Made by a program: the position numbers and the translations under genes
Source of the DNA: JARRNE01 sp963824085
GTDB lineage: Bacteria; Pseudomonadota; Gammaproteobacteria; Chromatiales; Chromatiaceae
Direction of reading: 5' to 3'
Length of the DNA stretch: 64,000 bases
NCBI GenBank assembly: GCA_963824085.1
Contig: CAWGNT010000023.1
Coordinates: 124,001-188,000, forward strand
Notes under the pieces: generated by a model
Told to the model about the DNA's origin: nothing
The model's input: only the letters and a program-made list of their open reading frames with translations
Databases searched by the model: none
Part shown: positions 32,157 through 40,966 of the stretch, in pieces
How the letters are laid out: every line of letters starts with the position of its first letter
Numbering within the stretch: position 1 is the first letter of the stretch

Positions 32157-33334
32157 AGGACAAGGCGCTGAACGTACTGTTCGCCACCCACGACTGGGGG
32201 CTCGGCCACGCAACCCGCGATCTGGTCCTGATCCGTGGGCTGCTCGCAGAGGGACACCGGGTCAGCGTCCTCTCCCACGGGCGTGCCCTCAGACTGCTCC
32301 GGAACGAGCTTGGGTCCGCGTGTGACTATATACCGTTGCGCGACATCCCCAAGCCGCTCGGCCGGCGAGCGTTCTGGTTCTACGTCAAGATGAGCCTGGC
32401 AATGCCGCTGGTCTTTCATACCTTCCGGCGCGAGCGGCAGGTCGTGGAGCGCCTCACCCAGACGACCCCTTTTGATCGTATCGTGTCCGATAGCCGATTC
32501 GGCGTCTGGTCACCCGAAATACCGAGCTTCCATCTCTTCCATTCCCTGCGCCAGATCATCCCGGGCCGGCCGCATGGGCTGGAGATGCTGGTGGAATGCA
32601 CTCAGCGCCGTATGCTGTCCGGGGCCACCAAGATACTCATTCCGGACGAGCTGCGAGACGGTCTCGCGGGGGACCTGTGTCACGGCACCGCCTGCGACTG
32701 GAATGGCCGGCTGGAGTACATCGGAATCCTCTCCAGCGTCCGCCGCAAAGCGGTGCGACAGGACATAGACTGCTTCATCAGCGTGTCGGGCGCCGAGCCG
32801 CAGAGGACCATCTTCGAGCAGCTGGTCCTCCGCCAGCTGAACGGGCTGAAGGGACGGATCGTCGTCGCCCTCGGCCGTCCGGATGCCGCGCCCAGCATCC
32901 AGGACGACGGCCGCGTCGCCATTCACAGCTACATGAATCGGGCGCAGCAACAGGACATGATGAATCGTGCTGCCCTGGTCGTGACGCGCTCGGGATACAC
33001 GACCTTGATGGAGCTAGCCGAGCTCGGTAAGAAGGCGCTGCTGATCCCCACCGTCGGCCAAAGCGAGCAGGAATACCTCGCTCGCTACCACGAGGGGAGG
33101 GGTCACCTGCACGCTGTGCGGCAGTCCGAGCTCGACCTCGCACGGGACGTGCGCGTCGCCGCCGGCTACAGCGGACTGCCTCCCATGCCTCCGACCGAAG
33201 AATCGGTACGGCGGTTCCTGCGTGCCGTCACGCAGCCGACCGACGCTCCGCGACTTGTCAGTCAAGAAACGCCAGACGTCGTCCTCCCAGGCACACAGCT
33301 TCCACGCCCTCGACGTGACGCAACGTCGCGTTAG
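32153..33334 (+). CDS. MurG-like (GT28 C-terminal) glycosyltransferase
   Basis: A 393-residue GT-B fold glycosyltransferase. The N-terminal block VLFATHDWGLGHATRDLVLI has the G-x-G-H-x-x-R loop of MurG/UGT proteins, and the C-terminal nucleotide-sugar region reads NRAALVVTRSGYTTLMELAELGKKALLIP, the GT28-type signature. The donor and acceptor cannot be inferred. The TTG start at 32153 overlaps the previous stop and has GAGGCGGAG just upstream. It is the last gene of the run and converges with hpnH. The C-terminal ~50 residues look disordered. Confidence 0.82.
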   Translation: MKDKALNVLFATHDWGLGHATRDLVLIRGLLAEGHRVSVLSHGRALRLLRNELGSACDYIPLRDIPKPLGRRAFWFYVKMSLAMPLVFHTFRRERQVVERLTQTTPFDRIVSDSRFGVWSPEIPSFHLFHSLRQIIPGRPHGLEMLVECTQRRMLSGATKILIPDELRDGLAGDLCHGTACDWNGRLEYIGILSSVRRKAVRQDIDCFISVSGAEPQRTIFEQLVLRQLNGLKGRIVVALGRPDAAPSIQDDGRVAIHSYMNRAQQQDMMNRAALVVTRSGYTTLMELAELGKKALLIPTVGQSEQEYLARYHEGRGHLHAVRQSELDLARDVRVAAGYSGLPPMPPTEESVRRFLRAVTQPTDAPRLVSQETPDVVLPGTQLPRPRRDATSR

Positions 33335-33424
33335 CAGCACGCCCAGAAAGCACCCCACCCGAGTAGAGCAGCACCGAGGTGCCACTAACAACTCCGCACC
33401 TATCGACTGCAACTATTCGGCTCT

Positions 33425-33530
33425 AATTCAGGTGGGTTGGCAGCGGGGAGACTGCCGTCAAGCTTCAGGACGAATCCGCGGCGTCCCCCACCGGGCGCAG
33501 CACGCCCCTGAAAAGACGCCAGGCCGAGCG
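33425..33530 (+). repeat. structured intergenic repeat family 1, copy E
   Basis: Forward-orientation copy in the convergent space between the glycosyltransferase gene and hpnH: GTTGGCAGCGGGGAGACTGC then CGTCAAGC, then GCGGCGTCCCCC and the arm CGGGCGCAGCACGCCC. More degenerate than copies C and D. Confidence 0.5.
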
Positions 33531-33584
33531 CCCGCTGTCGGACGCACGCCACCTGATGCCTCGGTGGTCCGAGACGAAGCCTCG

Positions 33585-34682
33585 CTAGTCCCGAATCGAT
33601 AGCCCTGGCACGGCGGCAGTCGCCGTCGGCCGGTCCTGAGCTCCAGGGAGCTCGGGGGCCATGGGACCCTTGGTACGGACCCCGCGAATCGCCGTCCACA
33701 GCGCCTTCCAGGGGCGGGTCACGGCGTCCTCTACCGCAGTGGGCTCGTAGCCGCAGTGGGCCATGCAGTTAGCACACTTGGGGTTGTTGCCGGTACCGTA
33801 CGAGTCCCAATCGGTCTCATCCATGAGGTCCTTGAAGGTCGCTGCGTAGCCCTCGTCCACGAGCAAGTAGCAAGGCCTCTGCCAGCCGAAGACATTTCGT
33901 GTCGGGTTGCCCCACGGGGTACAACGGTACTGTTGGTTTCCGGCCAGGAAATCCAGATAGAGCCCCGAGTGGTTGAGCGGCCATTTGCGGCCCCGCCCGC
34001 GTCGGAACACGTTGCGGAACAGCTCCTTGGTGCCGCGGCGCTCCAAAAAGACATCCTGACGCGGGGCATGCTCGTAGCTGAAGCCCGGCGAGATGGTGAC
34101 GCCCTCAACGCCGAGCTCCCGGGTAAGGTCCAGAAACTCGGCGACCTCATCAGCCGACTCGCCTTGGAACAGGGTGCAGTTGACGGTGACGCGAAATCCC
34201 CTCTCAAGGGCAAGACTGATGACGGCGACAGCGCGATCGAACACACCCTGCTGACACACCGATGCATCGTGCCGCTCCCGTGTGCCGTCCAGGTGTATTG
34301 ATAAGGTCAGATAGGGCGACGGCTCGTAATCGTCGATGCGCTTCCTTAGCAGGAGCGCGTTGCTGCACAGGTAGACGTACTTGCGGCGGGCGATCAGGCC
34401 GCGAACGATCTCGGGCATCTGCTTGTGCAGCAGCGGCTCGCCGCCGGCGATCGACACCACCGGAGCGCCACATTCGTCGGCGGCTTGTAGGCACTCGTCG
34501 ACACTGAGACGTTGCTTCAGTATCTCGCTCGGATAGTCGATCTTCCCGCAGCCGGCGCACGCCAGGTTGCATTGAAACAAGGGCTCCAACATGAGTACCA
34601 ACGGGTAGCGCGGGACGGCCCGTAGCTTTTGTCCGATCACGTAACGCGCTACTTGGTACTGTTGGCGAAGGGGTACGCCCAT
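33585..34682 (-). CDS. hpnH: HpnH, adenosyl-hopene transferase (radical SAM)
   Basis: HpnH adds the 5'-deoxyadenosyl group of SAM to diploptene, making adenosylhopane, the first step of side-chain extension in bacteriohopanepolyols. The 365 residues carry the radical SAM motif CNLACAGC (Cys38, Cys42, Cys45; CX3CX2C), the SIAGGEPLLH block and C-terminal Cys residues in CANCMAHCGYEP that may hold a further site or disulfide. Length and order match HpnH. It is transcribed with ispH just upstream on the same strand (2-base gap to the ispH stop). Confidence 0.95.
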   Translation of the reverse strand: MGVPLRQQYQVARYVIGQKLRAVPRYPLVLMLEPLFQCNLACAGCGKIDYPSEILKQRLSVDECLQAADECGAPVVSIAGGEPLLHKQMPEIVRGLIARRKYVYLCSNALLLRKRIDDYEPSPYLTLSIHLDGTRERHDASVCQQGVFDRAVAVISLALERGFRVTVNCTLFQGESADEVAEFLDLTRELGVEGVTISPGFSYEHAPRQDVFLERRGTKELFRNVFRRGRGRKWPLNHSGLYLDFLAGNQQYRCTPWGNPTRNVFGWQRPCYLLVDEGYAATFKDLMDETDWDSYGTGNNPKCANCMAHCGYEPTAVEDAVTRPWKALWTAIRGVRTKGPMAPELPGAQDRPTATAAVPGLSIRD

Positions 34683-34684
34683 AC

Positions 34685-35683
34685 TCAGCTTCCTCCCTGA
34701 TGTTGAATGCCGCCCGCGGCCAGCGGTCTTCCTCCGTCATGGCGCACGGTGGCGAGCGGTTTGGGGATTCGAAAGGTGACGGTCTCGGGCTCCGCAGCCA
34801 TCTCTCTTACCAGGGTCACGCCCTGCTCCCGAAGTCGGTCAACGACTCCTTGCACGAGCACCTCGGGTGTCGACGCGCCAGCGGTGAGGCCGATGCGGGT
34901 TGCGCCGGACAGCCATTCGGGGCGCAGGTCCTCGGCACTTTGAAGCAGGTAGGACGGCACACCCATCTGCTCCCCCACCTCTCGTAATCGGTTCGAGTTC
35001 GAGCTGTTGCGAGCGCCGACCACCAAGAGGAGGTCGACCTCAGCGGCCAATCCGTGGACCGCACCTTGCCGATTCTGGGTGGCGTAGCAAATGTCGTCGC
35101 GTCTGGGTCCGGTGATTTGGGGATAGCGCCTCTTGAGGGCCGCAACGATGCGGCCGGCGTCGTCGATCGACAGGGTCGTCTGGGTCACGTAGGAAAGGCG
35201 GGAGGGGTCACGAACCTTCAAGCGGTCGACATCCGCGATCGTCTCAACGAGGTAGATGGCGCCCCCAGCGGCGGAGCCGTCGTAGCGACCCAGGGTACCA
35301 GTGACTTCCGGGTGGCCGGCGTGTCCGATGAGAATCACTTCGCGGCCCTCGCGGGCGTTGCGTCCCACTTCGAGGTGAACCTTCGTGACCAGTGGACAGG
35401 TTGCGTCGACGATGCGCAGCTGCCGGCGTTCGGCCTCGCGCATCACCGACTGGGGGACACCATGGGCACTGAAGACGGCCGTCGCACCATCGGGAACTTC
35501 GCCCACTGCGTCCACAAAGACCGCCCCGCGCGCCCGCAGGTCTCCGACCACTCGCGCGTTGTGCACGATCTCGTGGACCACGTAGACGGGCTCCCCGAAG
35601 GCCGCAAGCGCCGACTCCACAATCTCGATGGCCCGTACCACCCCGGCGCAGAAACCACGGGGTTTAGCGAGAACCAGCTCCAT
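34685..35683 (-). CDS. ispH: 4-hydroxy-3-methylbut-2-enyl diphosphate reductase
   Basis: Last enzyme of the MEP pathway, reducing HMBPP to IPP and DMAPP with a 4Fe-4S cluster. Using ATG 35683 gives 332 residues; the three cluster Cys are in PRGFCAGV (Cys12), DATCPLV and DICYATQNRQ, and the active-site His/Glu in VHEIVHN, GHAGHPEV and the TQTTLS motif are present. The open frame to 35893 adds 70 residues with no family match. Its placement in a hopanoid cluster suggests a pathway-dedicated copy. Confidence 0.94.
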   Translation of the reverse strand: MELVLAKPRGFCAGVVRAIEIVESALAAFGEPVYVVHEIVHNARVVGDLRARGAVFVDAVGEVPDGATAVFSAHGVPQSVMREAERRQLRIVDATCPLVTKVHLEVGRNAREGREVILIGHAGHPEVTGTLGRYDGSAAGGAIYLVETIADVDRLKVRDPSRLSYVTQTTLSIDDAGRIVAALKRRYPQITGPRRDDICYATQNRQGAVHGLAAEVDLLLVVGARNSSNSNRLREVGEQMGVPSYLLQSAEDLRPEWLSGATRIGLTAGASTPEVLVQGVVDRLREQGVTLVREMAAEPETVTFRIPKPLATVRHDGGRPLAAGGIQHQGGS

Positions 35684-36048
35684 CCTTAGCCTCCATGATG
35701 CTTGCATTCCTAGAGCGAGTGAGTGTCCGCTGCCCAGAACTCTCGTGTACATCGGGCCCGTTACCCCTCGGAAAAGTGTAGACACCGCGCGAAAGCCCCA
35801 GGTTCCGCCCCGCCGGTTATCAGTATGGGCGGCAAACTCGGATCTGGACCCGCGCGGGAACTGGCGAGATATGCGCCGGTCAATTATAGGCACAGGTCAC
35901 CGGTGTCTAGCCATCGCGGGACGCTCTGTTTTCGTGCATCGCCCCCGGTCACCGGATCTTGCATTGGACGCGGTCTGGATGGACATTATCCAGACGGGGG
36001 AAGGGCCGGCACTTGGGCAGGTCCGAACGGTGGGGAGACGTCTAGGAC
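35684..36048. other. divergent promoter region between ispH/hpnH and the dxs fusion
   Basis: A 365-bp region with no supported gene. On the minus strand there is a perfect TATAAT (complement of 35883-35888) that could serve ispH-hpnH, but with a poor -35. The plus side has a GGGGAG ribosome site about 11 bases before ATG 36049. Nothing else stands out. Confidence 0.45.
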
Positions 36049-38991
36049 ATGGAATACGCAGGTACCGACAAGGAAATGGACATCACAGGACGATATCCGC
36101 TGTTGGACCGCATCGCCGCCCCGGGTGATCTACGAAAATTCCCGCAGACCGAGCTCGGCAAGGTTGCAGAAGAGCTGCGGCGCTTTCTGATCGAGTCGGT
36201 GGCCACAAGCGGCGGTCACTTTGCGGCCGGACTGGGAGCGCTGGACCTGACGGTCGCACTGCATTACGTCTTTGACACGCCGACGGACCGTCTTGTCTGG
36301 GACGTCGGGCATCAGACGTATCCGCACAAGCTGCTAACCGGGCGCCGCGACCGCATGCATAGCATACGGCAGCGGGGCGGGCTCTCGGGCTTCCCGCGGC
36401 GATGCGAGAGTCTTTACGATGTCTTCGGCGTCGCCCACGCCGGAACGTCCATCAGCGCCGCGCTCGGGATGGCCATCGCCGCGACGCAAGCGGAAGAAGG
36501 TCGGCACGTCGTTGCCGTTGTGGGCGACGGTGCCCTGACCGCAGGCATGGCGCTGGAGGCCCTGAGTCACGCGGGTGCGCTGAAGGCGGACATGCTGGTG
36601 ATAGTCAACGACAACGGCATGTCCATCTCGCCAAACGTGGGCGCCGTCTCCCAGCATCTAACGAGCCTCCGGTCGCGGCCTCGCCCGATGCCGACCGGCG
36701 ACACCATACAATGCAAGGGGGCGTCAAGGCAGGGGACTCCTGAGCCTGCCACCCTGTTCGAGCAGCTCGGGTTTCGGTACTTCGGGCCGATCGACGGGCA
36801 CGATCTGGACGGTCTCGTGAACGCGTTGAGCGAGCTCCGCCCCCTGCGGGGCCCCCGAGTCCTGCATGTCGCCACCTGCAAAGGCAAAGGATACCAACGT
36901 GCGGAGGCGGACCCCGTCCGCTACCACGGCGTCACCCCCTTCGATCCCGCGGTGGGGCTTCGCCCGTCATCCGGCCAGAAGAAAAAGCCGCCGACCTACA
37001 CGGAGGTGTTCGGCGACTGGCTGTGCGATATGGCCGCGGCCGATGGGCGCCTGATGGGGATTACGCCGGCGATGCGCGAAGGGTCGGGGCTTGCCGAATT
37101 CGCCCGGCGCTTTCCCAAGCGCTACTTCGACACGGCCATTGCCGAGCAGCATGCCGTGACCCTAGGCGCGGGAATGGCGTGCGAGGGACTGAAACCGGTC
37201 GTCGCCATCTACTCCACCTTTCTGCAACGGGCTTACGACCAGCTCATCCACGATGTCGCTCTCCAAGACCTGGACGTGCTGTTCGCGATAGACCGCGGCG
37301 GCCTCGTCGGCCCGGACGGACCCACCCATGCCGGCGCGTTCGATCTGAGCTACCTACGCTGCATTCCTAACTTGGTGATCATGGCGCCTGCCGACGAAAA
37401 TGAATGCCGGCGGATGCTCTACACGGGCTTCACCCACGAGGGACCAGCCGCGGTACGCTATCCCCGTGCGACGGGGACCGGCGTTCCGATCCGGACCGAA
37501 ATGGAGGCTCTACCCGTCGGCCGGGCCGAGATACGCCGGCGCGGCCGGGACGTGGCAATTCTGGCCTTCGGTACCCTCCTGAGCGACGCCTTGACCGCTG
37601 GCGAGCAGCTCGACGCGACGGTCGTCAACATGCGGTTCGTGAAGCCACTCGACCGCGCCCTGGTCCGGGAGCTTGCGGCGACGCACCAGCTCCTGGTCAC
37701 CCTGGAGGACAACGCGATCGCGGGCGGGGCGGGCAGCGCGGTCACCGAGCTTCTCACGGCCGAGAACTGCCGGGTTGCCGTCATCAACCTGGGGCTCCCG
37801 GACGCCTTCGTCGAGCACGGTGCCCGTGCTGAGCTGCTCGGCGACTGCGGGCTCGATGCCGCGGGAATCCTGCGCAGCGTGGAGCGGCATCGGCGCGAGG
37901 CAGCGGCCCTTACCCCGGAACCACGGCCGGAGCGCCTGCAAGATCGCCTCCTGGCGGGGGTATCGCGCACCTTCGCCCTGACCATCCCGCAGCTCCCCCC
38001 CGAGCTCCGCCACGTGGTGTCGAATGCCTATCTCTTGTGCAGAATCGTCGACACCATCGAGGACGAGCCGGCGCTGCACCCGTTGCAGAAACGGGCGTTC
38101 TGCGGCCGCTTTGCGCGGGTCGTGGAGAACGGGCAGCCGGCCGAGGACTTGGCCACGGATCTCGCCCCGCTGCTCTCGGACCGCACGATCCCGGCCGAGC
38201 ATCGCCTTATTCGCGAGATGCCAGCGGTCATCGGGATCACGCGCGGTCTGCGCCCCCGCCAACAGCGGGCGGTCGCGCGCTGCGTGCGGATCATGGCAGG
38301 CGGTATGGCGGAGTTTCAGGCCAACGCGGGAACGCGCGGGCTCACGAGCCTCGCCACTATGGACCGCTACTGTTACATCGTCGCCGGTGTCGTCGGCGAG
38401 ATGTTGACAGAGCTCTTCTGCGACTACTCTCCCGCCATCGCGGCGCACCGGGAGGATCTTCTCGCTTTGGCGGTCTCGTTCGGCCAGGGGCTGCAGATGA
38501 CCAACATCCTGAAGGATATCTGGGAGGACCGCAGCCGCGGTGTCTGCTGGTTGCCGCGCGACCTGTTCGCCGACAGAGGATTCGACCTCGGCCAGCTCGG
38601 TGCCAGCACCTACCAGCCGGCGTTTGGCCAAGGGCTCGGTGAGCTGGTCGGAGTGGCGCTCGGGCACCTGAAGAACGCCCTCGAGTATACCTTGCTCATA
38701 CCGCCGGAGGAGACCGGCATCCGGAGCTTCTGCCTGTGGGCGGTGGGCATGGCAGCCCTGACCCTGCGCCGAGTCAACGCGCACCGCGACTTCCGAGCCG
38801 GCCGGGAGGTCAAGATCTCACGGCGCGCCGTCAAGCTCACCGTCGCGACCCTGCGCCTGAGCGTTGCCAATGACCGGTTGCTGCGCGCCCTCTTCTACCT
38901 CGTCTCACAGGGGCTACCCAAGCCGCCGACGCCCGACGGTGAGGATCTCGTGAATCCAGTCGTCCCACCCGAGTACCGGAAACAGGCGTAG
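36049..38991 (+). CDS. fusion: 1-deoxy-D-xylulose-5-phosphate synthase + squalene synthase
   Basis: A single 980-residue frame with two enzymes. Residues 1 to about 622 are DXS, making DXP from pyruvate and GAP: substrate His in SGGHFAAGLG (His57), ThDP motif GDGALTAG (about 159-166) ending NDN, catalytic Glu in AIAEQHAV (Glu366), and DGPTHAGAFDLSYLRCIP. From residue 629 follows a trans-isoprenyl diphosphate head-to-head synthase: GVSRTFALTIPQLP, first Asp motif DTIED (668-672), YCYIVAGVVGEM and second Asp motif NILKDIWED (819-827), as in squalene synthases. The linker has no stop or frameshift. In DXS the segment after MSISPNVGAVSQHL differs from and is shorter than the E. coli form. It precedes shc by 14 bases. 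Confidence 0.93.
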   Translation: MEYAGTDKEMDITGRYPLLDRIAAPGDLRKFPQTELGKVAEELRRFLIESVATSGGHFAAGLGALDLTVALHYVFDTPTDRLVWDVGHQTYPHKLLTGRRDRMHSIRQRGGLSGFPRRCESLYDVFGVAHAGTSISAALGMAIAATQAEEGRHVVAVVGDGALTAGMALEALSHAGALKADMLVIVNDNGMSISPNVGAVSQHLTSLRSRPRPMPTGDTIQCKGASRQGTPEPATLFEQLGFRYFGPIDGHDLDGLVNALSELRPLRGPRVLHVATCKGKGYQRAEADPVRYHGVTPFDPAVGLRPSSGQKKKPPTYTEVFGDWLCDMAAADGRLMGITPAMREGSGLAEFARRFPKRYFDTAIAEQHAVTLGAGMACEGLKPVVAIYSTFLQRAYDQLIHDVALQDLDVLFAIDRGGLVGPDGPTHAGAFDLSYLRCIPNLVIMAPADENECRRMLYTGFTHEGPAAVRYPRATGTGVPIRTEMEALPVGRAEIRRRGRDVAILAFGTLLSDALTAGEQLDATVVNMRFVKPLDRALVRELAATHQLLVTLEDNAIAGGAGSAVTELLTAENCRVAVINLGLPDAFVEHGARAELLGDCGLDAAGILRSVERHRREAAALTPEPRPERLQDRLLAGVSRTFALTIPQLPPELRHVVSNAYLLCRIVDTIEDEPALHPLQKRAFCGRFARVVENGQPAEDLATDLAPLLSDRTIPAEHRLIREMPAVIGITRGLRPRQQRAVARCVRIMAGGMAEFQANAGTRGLTSLATMDRYCYIVAGVVGEMLTELFCDYSPAIAAHREDLLALAVSFGQGLQMTNILKDIWEDRSRGVCWLPRDLFADRGFDLGQLGASTYQPAFGQGLGELVGVALGHLKNALEYTLLIPPEETGIRSFCLWAVGMAALTLRRVNAHRDFRAGREVKISRRAVKLTVATLRLSVANDRLLRALFYLVSQGLPKPPTPDGEDLVNPVVPPEYRKQA

Positions 38992-39005
38992 GGGGAGGGT
39001 CGGAC

Positions 39006-40964
39006 ATGGCAGAAACCTACCACAGGGTAGCGACGGCACTTTCGTACCAAGGTCGTGCGTTGCCGGAAGTCTCCGTGCCTGAAGGCTTGGAGAACGCCAT
39101 CGCGGCCGCCAGGGACCACCTCCTTTCCCTGCAAAATGACGACGGCCATTGGTGCTTCGAGCTCGAAGCCGATTGCACCATCCCCGCCGAGTACGTCCTG
39201 ATGATGCACTACATGGATGAGGTGGAGCCGGGGCTGGAACGGAAGCTCGCGGCCTATCTGCGCGGCCACCAGGGCGAGGACGGTGGATGGCCCCTCTACC
39301 ACGGCGGGGCGGCGGACCTGAGCTGTTCGGTCAAGGCGTATTACGCCTTGAAGCTGGCAGGCGACCCTGAGAGCGCGACCCACATGCGGTGCGCTCGGGA
39401 GCTGATTCTGGCGCGCGGCGGCGCCGCACGAGCGAACGTGTTCACCCGTATCGCCCTCGCCCTGTTCAGGCAAATCCCCTGGCGTGGCGTGCCTTTCACG
39501 CCGGTAGAGATCATGCTCCTGCCGCGCTGGTTTCCATTTCACCTGACCAAGGTGTCCTACTGGACCCGCACGGTCATGGTCCCGCTCCTGATCCTTTGCA
39601 GTCTCAAGCCGCGGGCGCGGAACCCCAAGGGCGTTCACGTCCGCGAGTTGTTCGTAACCCCGCCGGAAGAGGAGACCAACTACTTTCCCGTGCGCTCGCG
39701 CACGAATCGGGTCTTCAACTGGATGGACGCGATCGGCCGGAGGCTTGAGCCGCTGATTCCCCAGGCGCTTCGCACGCGCGCCATCCGACGAGCAGAGGCA
39801 TGGTTCAGGCAGCGGCTCAACGGCACCGATGGGCTGGGCGCCATATTTCCAGCCATGGTGAACGCCTACGAAGCGATGGATTGTCTTGGGTATCCCGTCG
39901 ACCATCCCGACCGGCTCCAGGCACGACGGGCACTTGAGCAGCTGCTGGTGGTGGGCGCGGACCGCGCGTACTGTCAGCCTTGTGTCTCGCCGGTGTGGGA
40001 CACCGCGCTCGCCAGCCTTTCCCTGCAGGAGACTGGCAGCCCGCCCGCGCAGAAGGCGTCCGGGCGCGCGCTTGACTGGCTGCGGCCGCGCCAGCTGCTC
40101 ACGGAGCCTGGCGATTGGCAGGTCCGGGCGCCTCAGCTGAAAGGAGGCGGCTGGCCGTTCCAGTACCGAAACGACTACTATCCGGACGTGGATGACACCG
40201 CCGTGGTCGCATGGGCAATGGACTGCGACGGATCCGCGCGTTTCCGGGAGGCCGTGACCTCTGCCGCCGACTGGATCGCCGGCATGCAGTCCAACGACGG
40301 CGGGTTCGCCGCCTTCGATATCGACAATACCCACTACGCGCTTAACGAGATCCCCTTCGCGGATCACGGTGCACTGCTGGACCCCCCCACCGCCGATGTC
40401 ACCGCCCGCAGCGTCACGCTACTGGGCCGTCTCGCACGGCGGGAAGAAGGTTACAGCGCCGCCATGCAGGGTGCCTTGGAATACTTGCGCGGCCAACAGG
40501 AGCCGGACGGCGCTTGGTTCGGACGCTGGGGAACCAACTACGTATACGGGACCTGGTCGGTCCTGATGAGCCTCGAGCAGGCCGGCATCGATCCGACGGA
40601 CCCGGGAATTAGGCGCGCGGCCCAATGGCTGAAAGACACACAGCAGGCGGACGGCGGCTGGGGTGAATCGAACGACACCTACTTCACCCCCGAGCTGCGT
40701 GGGCGCGGAACGCCCAGCACCGCCTTCCAGAGCGCCTGGGCGGTCCTGGGGCTGCTGGCGGCCGGGGAGGTCGGCTCATCCGCCGTGGCCAGAGGCGTCG
40801 ACTTCCTGTTACGGCGCCAGCGCGCCGACGGCACTTGGTCCGACGCCGCTTTTACGGCCCCTGGCTTTCCCCGGGTCTTCTATCTGAAGTACCACGGCTA
40901 CAGCAAGGTCTTTCCGCTGTGGGCGCTTGCGCGCTACCGCAACCTGGTCAGCAGGGCCCCCTGA
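39006..40964 (+). CDS. shc: squalene-hopene cyclase
   Basis: Cyclises squalene to hopene/hopanol. The 652 residues are at the family length. The catalytic acid motif DVDD is at residues 394-397, and several QW repeats of the form Q-x(2-5)-G-x-W are visible: QNDDGHW, QGEDGGW, QQEPDGAW, QQADGGW and QRADGTW. The start has GGGGGAGGG a few bases upstream. It is followed after two bases by hpnG, so it belongs to an operon with the dxs/squalene synthase fusion, hpnG and hpnA. The enzyme is a peripheral (monotopic) inner-membrane protein in known examples. Confidence 0.97.
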   Translation: MAETYHRVATALSYQGRALPEVSVPEGLENAIAAARDHLLSLQNDDGHWCFELEADCTIPAEYVLMMHYMDEVEPGLERKLAAYLRGHQGEDGGWPLYHGGAADLSCSVKAYYALKLAGDPESATHMRCARELILARGGAARANVFTRIALALFRQIPWRGVPFTPVEIMLLPRWFPFHLTKVSYWTRTVMVPLLILCSLKPRARNPKGVHVRELFVTPPEEETNYFPVRSRTNRVFNWMDAIGRRLEPLIPQALRTRAIRRAEAWFRQRLNGTDGLGAIFPAMVNAYEAMDCLGYPVDHPDRLQARRALEQLLVVGADRAYCQPCVSPVWDTALASLSLQETGSPPAQKASGRALDWLRPRQLLTEPGDWQVRAPQLKGGGWPFQYRNDYYPDVDDTAVVAWAMDCDGSARFREAVTSAADWIAGMQSNDGGFAAFDIDNTHYALNEIPFADHGALLDPPTADVTARSVTLLGRLARREEGYSAAMQGALEYLRGQQEPDGAWFGRWGTNYVYGTWSVLMSLEQAGIDPTDPGIRRAAQWLKDTQQADGGWGESNDTYFTPELRGRGTPSTAFQSAWAVLGLLAAGEVGSSAVARGVDFLLRRQRADGTWSDAAFTAPGFPRVFYLKYHGYSKVFPLWALARYRNLVSRAP

Positions 40965-40966
40965 CG

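Noticed and set aside
35684..35893. Seventy-residue extension of IspH on the minus strand
   Set aside because: Family N-terminus starts at 35683 with MELVLAKPRGFC; the extension is intergenic.
38895..40367. 490-residue minus-strand frame opposite shc
   Set aside because: The plus-strand gene has all squalene-hopene cyclase motifs; this frame has none.
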